A stretch of 64,000 nt of DNA from Micromonospora zamorensis. Lineage in GTDB: Bacteria; Actinomycetota; Actinomycetes; Mycobacteriales; Micromonosporaceae. Made by a program: the position numbers and the translations under genes. The notes below the pieces were generated by a model. That model saw nothing but the letters and a program-made list of their open reading frames with translations. It searched no databases and was not told the origin of the DNA. The stretch spans positions 5,704,001 to 5,768,000 of the forward strand of contig NZ_LT607755.1 of assembly GCF_900090275.1 (NCBI RefSeq), read 5' to 3'. Positions 34,305 through 43,548 of this stretch are shown here, piece by piece; position 1 is the stretch's first letter, and each line of letters opens with the position of its first letter.

Positions 34305-35018
34305 GTGGAGATCCTGCTGCTGGTGACCGCGCGCGCAGGCGAACCGTCGGCTGTGCTGCCGGCACTCGACCTGTTGCCGCACTCGGTCCGCACCGCGCCG
34401 CGCGACGTCCGCACCCTGGTCGCGGGCCCCAGCCCCGACGCGGTGCTGGTGGACGCCCGGTCGGAGTTGAGCGAGGCCCGGGCGACCTGCCGGATGTTGC
34501 ACGCCACCGGGCTCGGCGTGCCGCTGGTCGCGGTGGTGACCGAGGCCGGCCTGATCGCACTGAACGCCGACTGGGGCGTCGACGACGTCATCCTCGCCTC
34601 GGCCGGTCCCGCCGAGGTGGAGGCACGGCTGCGGCTCGCGGTCGGTCGCCTGAGCAACGCGACCGCCGGCGCCGGCGGCTCGATCCGGGCCGGCGAGCTG
34701 ACCATCGACCCCGACACGTACGCGGCCAAGCTCAAGGGCCGCCCTCTCGACCTCACCTACAAGGAGTTCGAGCTGCTGAAGTTCCTGGCCCAGCACCCGG
34801 GGCGGGTGTTCACCCGGGACCAGCTCCTGCGGGAGGTCTGGGGCTACGACTACTTCGGCGGCACCCGCACTGTGGACGTGCACGTCCGGCGACTGCGCGC
34901 CAAGCTCGGCTCGGAGTACGAGTCGATGATCGGCACCGTCCGCCAGGTCGGCTACAAGTTCGTCGTCCCGCCGTCACGGTCCCTGCCCGAGGCGGAGCAC
35001 GCGCCCCTGCCCGTCTGA
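34305..35018 (+). CDS. glnR: GlnR, global nitrogen regulator
   Basis: 237 residues from GTG 34305 with GGAGG 5 nt upstream. Atypical receiver: [14 protein letters not shown] in place of a canonical phospho-acceptor site, and [25 protein letters not shown]; then the OmpR-type winged helix [20 protein letters not shown] and [20 protein letters not shown]. This closely follows Streptomyces GlnR and M. tuberculosis Rv0818. GlnR activates glnA, amtB and other nitrogen genes and in several actinomycetes crosstalks with PhoP. Position next to mshD and the pst genes is conserved. Confidence 0.95.
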   Translation: MEILLLVTARAGEPSAVLPALDLLPHSVRTAPRDVRTLVAGPSPDAVLVDARSELSEARATCRMLHATGLGVPLVAVVTEAGLIALNADWGVDDVILASAGPAEVEARLRLAVGRLSNATAGAGGSIRAGELTIDPDTYAAKLKGRPLDLTYKEFELLKFLAQHPGRVFTRDQLLREVWGYDYFGGTRTVDVHVRRLRAKLGSEYESMIGTVRQVGYKFVVPPSRSLPEAEHAPLPV

Positions 35019-35168
35019 TCGACGAGTCACTCAGCTTTCCTATATGCCCTTTTTGCGCGGCTTGGCGGTTCTATTCTGACTGCCGGGTTTGTCGGAGAAA
35101 GGGGCGACGGTGCGCGCAGTGACCACGGGGGCGACGGGTCGGCCTGGCCGGCAAACCGGGCGGAAGCC

Positions 35169-36029
35169 ATGACGCGGGTCAGTTCGACCGCGCGGGCGAC
35201 GGGAATCGTGACGCTGGTGTTGGCGGCGCTGCTCGGCTCGGCGTACGCGCTGGGCCGCAGCCTCGTCGTCGATCCGACCCCCCGGCATCCCACCGCGCAC
35301 GCCGACGGGCCGCACTACGCCGACCAGCCCAGCGACGGCGAGCCGGGCGACGTCCCGAACCCCGGCGCCAGCAACGGCCCCACCGAGGCCGGCCAGGACG
35401 GGGCGGAGCGGGACGGCGGCGGCGACAAGCTGTTCGGCGCGCACGCCACCACCGGCTCCCCACGGCTCGCGCTGACCTTCGACGACGGGCCGGACCCGCG
35501 GTACACCCCGCAGGTCCTCGCCATGCTGCGCGAATTCGATGTGAAGGCGACGTTCTGCGTGGTCGGCGAGAACGCTCAGAACCACCCCGACCTGGTCCAG
35601 GCGATCGTGGGCGACGGCCACACCCTGTGCAACCACTCCTGGCACCACGACGTCGACCTGGGCGCCCGGTCGGCCGACGCGATCCGGGCCGATCTCCTGC
35701 GCACGAACGAGGCGATCAGGGCGGCCGTGCCGAACGCGCCGATCGTCTGGTACCGGCAGCCGGGCGGCGCCTGGACGTACCCGGTGGTGTCGGTGGCGCG
35801 GCAGCTCGGCATGACCCCGCTGCACTGGTCGGTCGACCCGTCGGACTGGGATCTACCCGGCGCTGCCAAGATCACCGCGACGGTCCTGAGCCAGGCCGAA
35901 CCGGGCTCGGTGGTGCTGCTGCACGACGCCGGCGGCGACCGGCAGGGCACCGTGGACGCGTTGCGCCGGATCCTGCCCGACCTGACCGCGCGGTTCGACC
36001 TGGAGGCCCTGCCCACCGACCCGACCTGA
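35169..36029 (+). CDS. Polysaccharide deacetylase family protein (NodB domain)
   Basis: 286 residues. N-terminal membrane anchor (about residues 12-30), a Gly/Asp/Pro-rich linker to about residue 95, then the NodB domain: LALTFDDGPDPRYT (metal Asp), the metal-binding NHSWHHD motif, and LHWSVDPSDWD. Likely an anchored extracytoplasmic deacetylase acting on peptidoglycan or another amino-sugar polymer. The 150-bp upstream gap is unusually AT-rich around 35036-35077 and has a -10-like TATTCT at 35072. Confidence 0.9.
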   Translation: MTRVSSTARATGIVTLVLAALLGSAYALGRSLVVDPTPRHPTAHADGPHYADQPSDGEPGDVPNPGASNGPTEAGQDGAERDGGGDKLFGAHATTGSPRLALTFDDGPDPRYTPQVLAMLREFDVKATFCVVGENAQNHPDLVQAIVGDGHTLCNHSWHHDVDLGARSADAIRADLLRTNEAIRAAVPNAPIVWYRQPGGAWTYPVVSVARQLGMTPLHWSVDPSDWDLPGAAKITATVLSQAEPGSVVLLHDAGGDRQGTVDALRRILPDLTARFDLEALPTDPT

Positions 36030-36090
36030 GTCACAGCATTCGCTCGGCGACGGTCCGGGCGTCACGACACGCAACGGATACGGTGACGGG

Positions 36091-37017
36091 ATGAGCAGCG
36101 CGGAGCCGACCAGCGACCAGGTGACCCGGACCGACCGACTGGCACCGGCGGACATCGCCGACGTGCTGGCCCTCGCCAGCTCCGCGGGCGACACCGACGG
36201 CGCCGACCCGCTCGACGAGCACGTCCTGCTCCGACTGCGCGACCCGGACGCCCCGGCCGTGCACCTGATCGCCCGCGCCGACGACGGCACCCTGACCGGG
36301 TACGCGCACCTGGACACGACCGACCCCGTCGGCGGCATCGGCGTCGAGCTGGTGGTGCACCCCGCGTACCGACGGCGGGGCACCGGCCGCGCACTGGCCC
36401 GGGGCGTGCTCGCCTCGGCCACCGGGCCACTGCGGGCGTGGGCCCACGGCGACCACCCGTCCGCCGCCGCCCTCGGCGTCGATCTCGGCTTCACCCGGGC
36501 GCGGGTGCTCTGGCAGTTGCGCCGGCCACTGGCCGCCCCGCTCGGCGAGCCGCGCCTGCCCGACGGGGTGGCGCTGCGCGCGTTCGAACCCGGTGCGGAC
36601 GACGCGACCTGGCTCAGTCTCAACGCGCGCGCCTTCGCCGAGCACCCCGAGCAGGGCCGGTGGACCTCGGACGACCTGGCGGCCCGCCTTGCCGAGCCGT
36701 GGTTCGACCCGGCCGGCTTCCTGCTCGCCGAGGAGACCTCGACCGGGCGGCTGCTCGGCTTCCACTGGACCAAGGTGCACGAGCGCCCCGGGTCGGCCCG
36801 GATCGGCGAGGTGTACGTCCTGGGAGTGGAGCCGACCGCGCACGGCGGTGGGCTCGGCCGGGCGCTGACCACAGCCGGGCTGGCGTACCTGCGGGACAAG
36901 CGCGGCCTGGACCGGGTGATGCTCTACGTCGACGAGTCGAACACCGGAGCGGTGGCGCTCTACGAACGGCTGGGCTTCGCCCGCTGGTCCGCGCACATCA
37001 ACTACCACCTGGGCTGA
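36091..37017 (+). CDS. mshD: Mycothiol synthase MshD
   Basis: 308 residues from ATG 36091 with TACGGT 6 nt upstream. Two GNAT domains: VELVVHPAYRRRGTGRALARG in the first and GEVYVLGVEPTAHGGGLGRAL plus DESNTGAVALYERLGF in the second, as in characterised MshD. It acetylates Cys-GlcN-Ins in the last step of mycothiol synthesis. Order glnR-mshD matches Rv0818-Rv0819, with a deacetylase gene inserted between. Confidence 0.95.
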   Translation: MSSAEPTSDQVTRTDRLAPADIADVLALASSAGDTDGADPLDEHVLLRLRDPDAPAVHLIARADDGTLTGYAHLDTTDPVGGIGVELVVHPAYRRRGTGRALARGVLASATGPLRAWAHGDHPSAAALGVDLGFTRARVLWQLRRPLAAPLGEPRLPDGVALRAFEPGADDATWLSLNARAFAEHPEQGRWTSDDLAARLAEPWFDPAGFLLAEETSTGRLLGFHWTKVHERPGSARIGEVYVLGVEPTAHGGGLGRALTTAGLAYLRDKRGLDRVMLYVDESNTGAVALYERLGFARWSAHINYHLG

Positions 37018-37158
37018 CCGCGGTCACCGGCGGGTAACGGCCGGGCGTCGGCGGCATAACGTCGAACCGGAAATATACCCATACTTCCGACAGGTGTATC
37101 CCGGTTCACTTAACGGACAACTCACCCTCAGCAAGCGGTCACCTCGGGGGCCGCACGT

Positions 37159-37180
37159 GTTCACCCTGCGTTCACTTGTG
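37159..37180 (+). promoter_or_regulatory. PHO box upstream of pstS
   Basis: GTTCACC-CTGC-GTTCACT-TGTG forms two 11-bp direct repeats of the type bound by PhoP in Streptomyces. A further half-site, GTTCACTTAAC, lies at 37104-37114. The pair sits 110 nt upstream of the pstS start. The 273-bp gap also holds AT-rich stretches near 37071-37090 but no ORF. Confidence 0.8.
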
Positions 37181-37290
37181 ACCGGCGAACCGGCTACCTG
37201 GCACTTCTAACTTTCGTGTCAGCCGGTCAGTGCCGGTCCTCGGCCCCCGGGATCGGGGCGCCAAGTCAGACGCGAAGGGAAACCCCTCAG

Positions 37291-38397
37291 GTGAAGCTCC
37301 AGCGGTACGGCACTATTGCCTGCCTCGCCCTTGCCGCGACGCTCGGCCTCAGTGCATGCGGCTCGGACAACAACGAGCCCGCCTCCGGCGCCAGCGCTTC
37401 GGGCTCGACCGCCGCGGTCGACTGCGCTACCGGAACGCTGAACGCCCAGGGCTCGTCGGCGCAGAAGAACGCCATGGCCGAGTGGATCAAGGCGTACCAG
37501 CAGAAGTGCCAGGGCACCACGATCAACTACGAGCCGACCGGCTCGGGCGCCGGCATCCAGGCGTTCATCGCCGGCACCGCCGACTTCGCCGGCTCCGACT
37601 CCGCGCTCAAGCCGGAGGAGCAGCCGCAGGCCGACGCCAAGTGCGTCGGTGGCAAGGCCATCCACCTGCCGATGGTGATCGGCCCGGTTGCCGTCGCCTA
37701 CAACGTCAGCGGCGTGGACAACCTCCAGCTCAAGCCGGCCACCCTGGCGAAGATCTTCGCCGGCAAGGTCACCAAGTGGGACGACGCGGCGATCAAGGGC
37801 GACAACCCGGACGCCAAGCTCCCGTCGACCACCATCCAGACCGTCCACCGCTCGGACGAGTCGGGCACCACCGACAACTTCACCAACTACCTGTCGAAGA
37901 CCGCCGAGACCGACTGGACCCTCGGCAAGGCCAAGGCGTGGAAGGCCCCGGGCGGCACCGGCGCCAAGGGTTCGGACGGCGTGGCCAGCTCGGTCAAGGG
38001 CGCCGACGGCTCCATCGGCTACATGGAGTGGTCGTTCGCCGAGAACGCCGGCCTGAAGATGGCCAAGATCGGTAACGGCGCGGGCGAGTTCGCCGCGCTG
38101 ACCGCCGAGGCGGCCGGCAAGACCATCGCCGGCGCGGCGATCGACGGCCAGGGCGACGACCTCAAGCTGAAGATCGACTACAACACCAAGGAGGCCGGGG
38201 CCTACCCGATCGTCCTGGCGACGTACGAGATCGTCTGCAGCAAGGGCCTCGCGGCCGACAAGTTGAAGCTGGTCAAGGGTCTGCTGGGCTACGCCGCCAG
38301 CGCCGAGGGCCAGACCTCGCTGACCGACCTGGGCTACGCCCCGCTGCCCGAGACGGTCCGCACCAAGGTCGAGACCGCGGTCAAGAACCTCTCCTGA
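37291..38397 (+). CDS. pstS: Phosphate ABC transporter substrate-binding lipoprotein PstS
   Basis: 368 residues from GTG 37291; the frame is open further upstream but the signal peptide begins here (VKLQRYGTIACLALAA). Lipobox LSAC at about residue 24. PstS features: TLNAQGSSAQKNAM, GSGAGIQAFIAGTADFAGSDSAL (phosphate loops), HRSDESGTTDNFTNYL. High-affinity phosphate binding at the outer face of the membrane. First gene of pstSCAB; PHO box upstream indicates PhoP control. Confidence 0.97.
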   Translation: MKLQRYGTIACLALAATLGLSACGSDNNEPASGASASGSTAAVDCATGTLNAQGSSAQKNAMAEWIKAYQQKCQGTTINYEPTGSGAGIQAFIAGTADFAGSDSALKPEEQPQADAKCVGGKAIHLPMVIGPVAVAYNVSGVDNLQLKPATLAKIFAGKVTKWDDAAIKGDNPDAKLPSTTIQTVHRSDESGTTDNFTNYLSKTAETDWTLGKAKAWKAPGGTGAKGSDGVASSVKGADGSIGYMEWSFAENAGLKMAKIGNGAGEFAALTAEAAGKTIAGAAIDGQGDDLKLKIDYNTKEAGAYPIVLATYEIVCSKGLAADKLKLVKGLLGYAASAEGQTSLTDLGYAPLPETVRTKVETAVKNLS

Positions 38398-38436
38398 CCC
38401 GACCCCACCACCTCCGCAACCGAATCGAGCGAGCAG

Positions 38437-39528
38437 ATGGGTGAAACCCCTCACCGCTCGGCCGACGCCGGCACCGGCGGGACGCGCGTGACCCAGAGTC
38501 ACGAGTGGCCCGCCGGTGCCTCGGCGCGTGTGGCCGAGGCACCAGTCAGCACCCGTTCCCCGGGCGGCACCGGACTGGGCGGCGGCGGCGCACTGCCGCG
38601 CAGCCGCAAGTTCGGCGCCGAGCGGGCCTTCCGCGGTCTCACACTGGCCGCCGGCACCGCCGTTCTGGTCATCATCGCCGCCATCGCGATCTTCCTGATC
38701 GCCAAGGCGGTGCCGGCCCTCCGCGCCAACACCGAGAACTTCTGGTCCTACGAGGGCTGGTCTCCCAACGAGACGCAGCCGAAGTTCGGCATCGGCACAC
38801 TCGCCTTCGGCACCGTGCTCAGCTCGGCGCTGGCGCTGCTCATGGCGGTGCCGGTGGCGTTGGGCATCGCGCTCTACCTCTCGCACTACGCACCCCGCCG
38901 GCTGGGCACCGCGCTCGGCTTCCTGGTCGACCTCCTCGCCGCCGTGCCGAGCGTGGTCTTCGGCCTCTGGGGGCGGGACATCTTCATCAACCCGGTCCGG
39001 GACTTCTCCGTCTGGCTGAACGAGTACTTCGGCTGGATCCCGATCTTCGGCGGCGACGGCCCGTTCGGTAAGTCGATCATGCTGGGTGCCCTGGTACTCG
39101 CGATCATGGTGCTGCCGATCATCACCTCGCTCTCCCGCGAGGTGTTCCTCCAGACGCCGACCGCGAACGAGGAGGCCGCCCTCGCCCTGGGCGCCACCCG
39201 CTGGGAGATGCTCCGCACCGCGGTCCTGCCCTACGGCCGCCCCGGCATCATCGCCGCGGTGATGCTCGGCCTCGGCCGGGCGCTCGGCGAGACCATCGCC
39301 CTGGCGCTCACCCTCGGCATCACCTTCGGCATCTCGTTCAACCTGATCCAGAACGGCGGCAACACCATCGCCGCCAACATCGCCAACGCGTTCGGCGAGG
39401 CGAACGAGACCGGCCGGGGCGCGCTCATCGCCTCCGGTCTGGTGCTGTTCACCATCACGCTGATCGTCAACATCACGGCGCGGGCGATCATCTACCGCCG
39501 CCGGGAGTTCACGGAGTCGGCCGCATGA
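38437..39528 (+). CDS. pstC: Phosphate ABC transporter permease PstC
   Basis: 363 residues. A long N-terminal cytoplasmic part of about 65 residues precedes six membrane segments; EAA loop in ANEEAALALGATRWEMLRTAVLPYG (about residues 245-268). Forms the channel with PstA. Begins 39 bp after pstS and overlaps pstA by ATGA. Confidence 0.96.
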   Translation: MGETPHRSADAGTGGTRVTQSHEWPAGASARVAEAPVSTRSPGGTGLGGGGALPRSRKFGAERAFRGLTLAAGTAVLVIIAAIAIFLIAKAVPALRANTENFWSYEGWSPNETQPKFGIGTLAFGTVLSSALALLMAVPVALGIALYLSHYAPRRLGTALGFLVDLLAAVPSVVFGLWGRDIFINPVRDFSVWLNEYFGWIPIFGGDGPFGKSIMLGALVLAIMVLPIITSLSREVFLQTPTANEEAALALGATRWEMLRTAVLPYGRPGIIAAVMLGLGRALGETIALALTLGITFGISFNLIQNGGNTIAANIANAFGEANETGRGALIASGLVLFTITLIVNITARAIIYRRREFTESAA

Positions 39529-40613
39529 CCACAACCGTCACCTCCCACCGCACCCGGCCGCCGGCCCAGCCCGCCTCGCTGCGGGCCAGGCGGCTGCCCT
39601 GGTACGCCGCCCCGGCCATCGCCGTGGCAGCCCTGGTCCTCTCCGCCGTGATCGTCTACGGCACCGACATCGGCGGCCCGATCCTCGTGGTCGTCCTCGG
39701 CGCGGTCCTCTACCTGGTTGGGCTCTTCGCCGCCGCCAACGCGGTCGAGGGGCGCCGGTCGGCGCGCAACCGCACCTGGAGCGCACTGATCCACTCCGCC
39801 TTCGTGCTGGCGGTGCTGCCGCTCGTCTCGGTGGTCTGGACGCTGGTCAGCAAGGGCGCCGAGCGGTTCGACGCCAACTTCTTCCAGACCTCGATGAACA
39901 ACATCGGGGCCCGGGACGCCAACGGCGGCGCGTACCACGCGATCGTCGGCACGCTGGAGCAGGTCGGCATCGCCACAGTGATCACCGTCCCGCTCGGCGT
40001 TCTCTGCGCGATCTACATCGTCGAGTACGGCCGGGGCAAGTTCGCCTTCGCGATCCGGTTCTTCGTGGACGTGATGACGGGCATCCCGTCGATCGTCTCC
40101 GGCCTCTTCGTGCTGGCGTTCTGGGTGCTGGTCGTGTCGCCGTGGTTCAACGACGGCCGGCCGAGCTTCTCCGGCTTCGCCGCCGCGCTCGCGCTGAGCG
40201 TGCTCATGCTGCCCACCATCGTCCGGTCGACCGAGGAGATGCTCCGCCTCGTCCCGGCGCCACTGCGCGAAGGCGCGTACGCGCTCGGCGTACCCAAATG
40301 GAAGACCATCCTGCGCGTGGTGGTGCCGACGGCACTGCCCGGCATCGTCACCGGCGTCATGCTCGCCATCGCCCGCGCTGCTGGCGAAACCGCGCCGGTG
40401 CTGCTGGTCGCCGGCGGCGGCGCCGCGATCAACACGAACCCCTTCGAGAACAACCAGTCGTCGCTGTCCCTCTTCGTCTACCAGCAGGCCGGTGACGCGT
40501 CGAAGTACGCACCGGCACGGGCGTGGACCGCGGCACTCACCCTGGTCGCCCTCGTGCTCATCCTGACGATCGCGGCAAAGCTGCTGGCCCGTCGCAACCG
40601 GCTCAGCCGATGA
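39525..40613 (+). CDS. pstA: Phosphate ABC transporter permease PstA
   Basis: 362 residues, longer than the usual ~290 because of extra N-terminal membrane segments (about 25-90). [17 protein letters not shown] and the EAA loop [22 protein letters not shown] are typical of PstA. ATGA overlap with pstC; pstB follows after 17 bp. Confidence 0.96.
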   Translation: MTTTVTSHRTRPPAQPASLRARRLPWYAAPAIAVAALVLSAVIVYGTDIGGPILVVVLGAVLYLVGLFAAANAVEGRRSARNRTWSALIHSAFVLAVLPLVSVVWTLVSKGAERFDANFFQTSMNNIGARDANGGAYHAIVGTLEQVGIATVITVPLGVLCAIYIVEYGRGKFAFAIRFFVDVMTGIPSIVSGLFVLAFWVLVVSPWFNDGRPSFSGFAAALALSVLMLPTIVRSTEEMLRLVPAPLREGAYALGVPKWKTILRVVVPTALPGIVTGVMLAIARAAGETAPVLLVAGGGAAINTNPFENNQSSLSLFVYQQAGDASKYAPARAWTAALTLVALVLILTIAAKLLARRNRLSR

Positions 40614-40630
40614 ACCCCGGAGGTACCACC

Positions 40631-41407
40631 ATGGCCAAGCGCGTCTCAGCCTCGAACGTCACCGCGTACTACGGCGGATTCAAGGCGATCGAGAACATCA
40701 ACCTGACCGTCGAGCCGAAGACGGTCACCGCCCTCATCGGGCCGTCCGGTTGCGGCAAGTCCACGTTCCTGCGGTCGATCAACCGCATGCACGAGGTGCT
40801 GCCGGGTGCCCGGGTCGAGGGCAGCCTGACCATCGACGACCAGGACATCTACGACCGGGACGTGGACGTCACCGCGGTCCGGCGCACGATCGGCATGGTC
40901 TTCCAGCGGCCGAACCCGTTCCCCACCATGAGCATCTTCGAGAACGTGGTGGCCGGGCTGAAGCTCAACGGGGTCCGCAAGAAGTCGATCCTGGAGGACA
41001 CGGCCGAGAAGGCGCTGCGCTCGGCGAACCTGTGGGACGAGGTCAAGGACAGGCTGGGTAAGCCCGGCGCGGGCCTCTCCGGCGGTCAGCAGCAGCGGCT
41101 CTGCATCGCCCGGACCATCGCGGTCGAGCCGCAGGTCGTCCTGATGGACGAGCCGTGCTCCGCGCTCGACCCGATCTCCACCCTGGCGATCGAGGACCTG
41201 ATGTTCCAGCTCAAGGACAAGTTCACGATCATCATCGTGACCCACAACATGCAGCAGGCCGCGCGGGTGTCGGACCGGACCGCCTTCTTCTCGATCGAGA
41301 AGACCGGCGACCCGGGTCGGCTGATCGAGTACGACAACACCCAGAAGATCTTCAGCAACCCGAGCGTGAAGAAGACCGAGGACTACATCACCGGCCGCTT
41401 CGGCTGA
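40631..41407 (+). CDS. pstB: Phosphate ABC transporter ATPase PstB
   Basis: 258 residues from ATG 40631 with GGAGG 8 nt upstream. Walker [21 protein letters not shown]-loop [12 protein letters not shown], signature [15 protein letters not shown] and Walker [14 protein letters not shown] are intact and diagnostic for PstB. Last gene of the pst operon; no phoU follows. Position corresponds to Rv0820 (phoT). Confidence 0.97.
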   Translation: MAKRVSASNVTAYYGGFKAIENINLTVEPKTVTALIGPSGCGKSTFLRSINRMHEVLPGARVEGSLTIDDQDIYDRDVDVTAVRRTIGMVFQRPNPFPTMSIFENVVAGLKLNGVRKKSILEDTAEKALRSANLWDEVKDRLGKPGAGLSGGQQQRLCIARTIAVEPQVVLMDEPCSALDPISTLAIEDLMFQLKDKFTIIIVTHNMQQAARVSDRTAFFSIEKTGDPGRLIEYDNTQKIFSNPSVKKTEDYITGRFG

Positions 41408-41434
41408 GCCGCATACCCCTACCCAGACCGCGCC

Positions 41435-41514
41435 CAAGATCTGCGCAACTACCCGGATACTGCTGCCTCCCGCGCGTCCGAGGCAGCAGTATCCCTGAAG
41501 TTGCGCGGATCTTG
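41435..41514. terminator. Large nested palindrome after pstB
   Basis: Outer arms CAAGATCTGCGCAACT (41435-41450) and AGTTGCGCGGATCTTG (41499-41514) match except at one position. Inside, GGATACTGCTGCCTC (41455-41469) pairs perfectly with GAGGCAGCAGTATCC (41480-41494) around a 10-nt loop. It lies between the convergent pstB and NUDIX genes and should work as a terminator in both directions. The right arm recurs at 5526-5547. Confidence 0.8.
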
Positions 41515-41554
41515 ACGGTGCGCGTCGGACACGCGCGGGGGGCGCGGGCAGCGG

Positions 41555-42388
41555 TCAGCTCAGGACGAAGCGGGGTTCGCCGTTCGGGGGCAGGTCGAGG
41601 CGCGGGGTGACGGGGGTGGCCGCGTCCCGTTCGGCCGCCGCTCGCGCCACACCGGCCAGGTCGCCGGCCGCCGCAACCTGCGCCAGCGTGACCAGGGTCG
41701 GCGGCAGCATGGTCAGTTCTCCGGCCTGGGCCCGGGCCAGCGCGTCCGCCGGCCGGATCCACAGGGTGTGGTCGGCCTCGCCGGAGACGTCGCGGGTCCG
41801 CTGCCCCGCCGGCAGCAGGGCGACGAAGAAGTACGTGTCGAAGCGGCGCGGCTCGAACTCGGGAGTGATCCACCGGCTCCATGGCAACAGCAGGTCCGAC
41901 CGCAGGGTGAGTTGACGCTCGGCGAGTAGCGCGGCGAAGCCCAGCCGGCGCCCCTCCAGGTCCTGCCGGGCGGCCTCCCAGTCGTCGCCGCTGACGTCGC
42001 CCACCACGGTCTCGCGGTCCGGGCCGGCGAGCAGCACGCCCGCCTCCTCGAAGACCTCCCGAGCGGCGGCGCAGACCACCGCCTGGGCGGCGTCCGGGGT
42101 CACCCCGAGTCGCCCGGCCCATTCAGTGGGTGCCGGCCCGGCCCAGTCCAGGTGTGCCTCGGAGTCGGAGCGGTCCACCCCGCCGCCGGGGAAGGCGTAC
42201 ATCCCGCCGAAGGTCATGGCGGCGACCCGGCGGATGACGTACACCTCGAAGTCGGCGTCGGTCGGACGCAGCAGCAACACGGTGGCCGCGACCCGCGGCG
42301 TCGCCGGGGTGCCACCCTCGGCCTGGAACCGGCGGGCGTGCTCGACCAGTGCGGCCGGGGCTGCGAAGCCAGCGCTGTCGATCGTCAT
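41555..42388 (-). CDS. NUDIX hydrolase
   Basis: 277 residues from ATG 42388 with TAGGCT 6 nt upstream. The Nudix box is split by an insertion: AFPGGGVDRSDSEA, then AAAREVFEEAGVLL about 45 residues later, as in NUDT19-like (CoA diphosphatase) proteins. C-terminal region with WSRWITPEFEPRRFDTYFF supports that subgroup. Substrate not certain. Confidence 0.9.
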   Translation of the reverse strand: MTIDSAGFAAPAALVEHARRFQAEGGTPATPRVAATVLLLRPTDADFEVYVIRRVAAMTFGGMYAFPGGGVDRSDSEAHLDWAGPAPTEWAGRLGVTPDAAQAVVCAAAREVFEEAGVLLAGPDRETVVGDVSGDDWEAARQDLEGRRLGFAALLAERQLTLRSDLLLPWSRWITPEFEPRRFDTYFFVALLPAGQRTRDVSGEADHTLWIRPADALARAQAGELTMLPPTLVTLAQVAAAGDLAGVARAAAERDAATPVTPRLDLPPNGEPRFVLS

Positions 42389-42525
42389 GCCGCGAGCCTA
42401 GTTCCCCGACCGGCGGGGCTGGTTGGTGTGCCAGGCACCTCGGTGCGGCAGAGGTTGGGCGGACGAGCCATCGGTCATCGGGCCGGGCGGCGGGTGGTTC
42501 ACCTGGCTGGGCTAGCGTGCCCGAC

Positions 42526-43494
42526 ATGACTCGTTGGGGCATCCTGGCCACCGGCCACATCGCCAGCCGTTTCGCCGAAGACCTCCGGCTGGTGCCGGAC
42601 GCCGAGCTGGTCGCGGTCGGCTCCCGCGCCGCGGAGAGCGCGCAGCGCTTCGCCGACACCTACGGCGCGAAGCGCGCGTACGGCTCCTGGGTGGAGCTGG
42701 CCGCCGACCCGGAGATCGACGCGATCTACGTGGCGACGCCGCACTCCGCGCACTACGAGGCGGCGATGACCTGCCTGACCGCCGGGCGCGCGGTGCTGTT
42801 GGAGAAGCCGTTCACCCTCGACCTGGCCACCAGCACCGAACTGGTGGACACCGCCCGCGCCTCCGGGGTCTTCCTGATGGAGGCCATGTGGATGCGGCTG
42901 AATCCGATGATCCTGCGGGTGGTCGAGCTGATCGCGGACGGGGCGATCGGCACGGTGACCGGCGTCCGGGCCGACTTCGGGGTGGCCGGGCCGTTCCCGC
43001 CGGAGCACCGGATGCGCAACGCGGCGCTGGGCGGGGGCGCCCTGCTCGACCTGGGGATCTACCCGATCAGCCTGGCCCACCTGCTGCTCGGCGTGCCGCA
43101 GCACATCCGGTCCTGGGCGCAGCTCGGCCCGGAGGGGACGGACGAGAACACCGGCATGCTGTTCGGCTACGACACCGGAGCGCTGGCAACCCTGAGCTGC
43201 GGCATGGTCGGGTTGAGCGGGCAGACTGCCTCGATCACCGGCACCATCGGGCGGATCGACCTGCCGGAGCCGTTCTTCCGACCCGGTTCCGTGACAGTGC
43301 ACCGGGCCGGCGCGGAGCCGGAGACGATCGTCGCCGACGGGGCCGGCAACGGCTACCAGTACGAGGCGATCGAGGTGCAGCGCTGCCTGGCCGCCGGCCT
43401 GACCGAGAGCCCGGTGGTGCCGCATTCCACGACCCTTGAGGTGATGGCGCTGCTGGACACGGTCCGCGAGCAGATCGGCGTGCGCTACGTCTGA
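42526..43494 (+). CDS. Gfo/Idh/MocA family oxidoreductase
   Basis: 322 residues from ATG 42526 with TAGCGT 7 nt upstream. N-terminal Rossmann fold (WGILATGHIASRF), the EKPF motif at LLEKPFTLD and the C-terminal GGGALLDLGIYPISLAH segment define the family; closest in style to dihydrodiol-dehydrogenase-like members. NAD(P)-dependent; substrate, probably a sugar derivative, unknown. Monocistronic, ending at a strong hairpin. Confidence 0.93.
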   Translation: MTRWGILATGHIASRFAEDLRLVPDAELVAVGSRAAESAQRFADTYGAKRAYGSWVELAADPEIDAIYVATPHSAHYEAAMTCLTAGRAVLLEKPFTLDLATSTELVDTARASGVFLMEAMWMRLNPMILRVVELIADGAIGTVTGVRADFGVAGPFPPEHRMRNAALGGGALLDLGIYPISLAHLLLGVPQHIRSWAQLGPEGTDENTGMLFGYDTGALATLSCGMVGLSGQTASITGTIGRIDLPEPFFRPGSVTVHRAGAEPETIVADGAGNGYQYEAIEVQRCLAAGLTESPVVPHSTTLEVMALLDTVREQIGVRYV

Positions 43495-43499
43495 CGGAA

Positions 43500-43540
43500 C
43501 GGGCCCCTTGTTGACGCGCGAGGCGTCGACAAGGGGCCCG
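43500..43540. terminator. Bidirectional terminator hairpin
   Basis: GGGCCCCTTGTTGACGC (43501-43517) pairs with GCGTCGACAAGGGGCCC (43523-43539) with one mismatch, plus a closing C-G at 43500/43540, around the loop GCGAG. It lies between the convergent oxidoreductase and pit genes. Confidence 0.82.
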
Positions 43541-43548
43541 GGGCCGGG

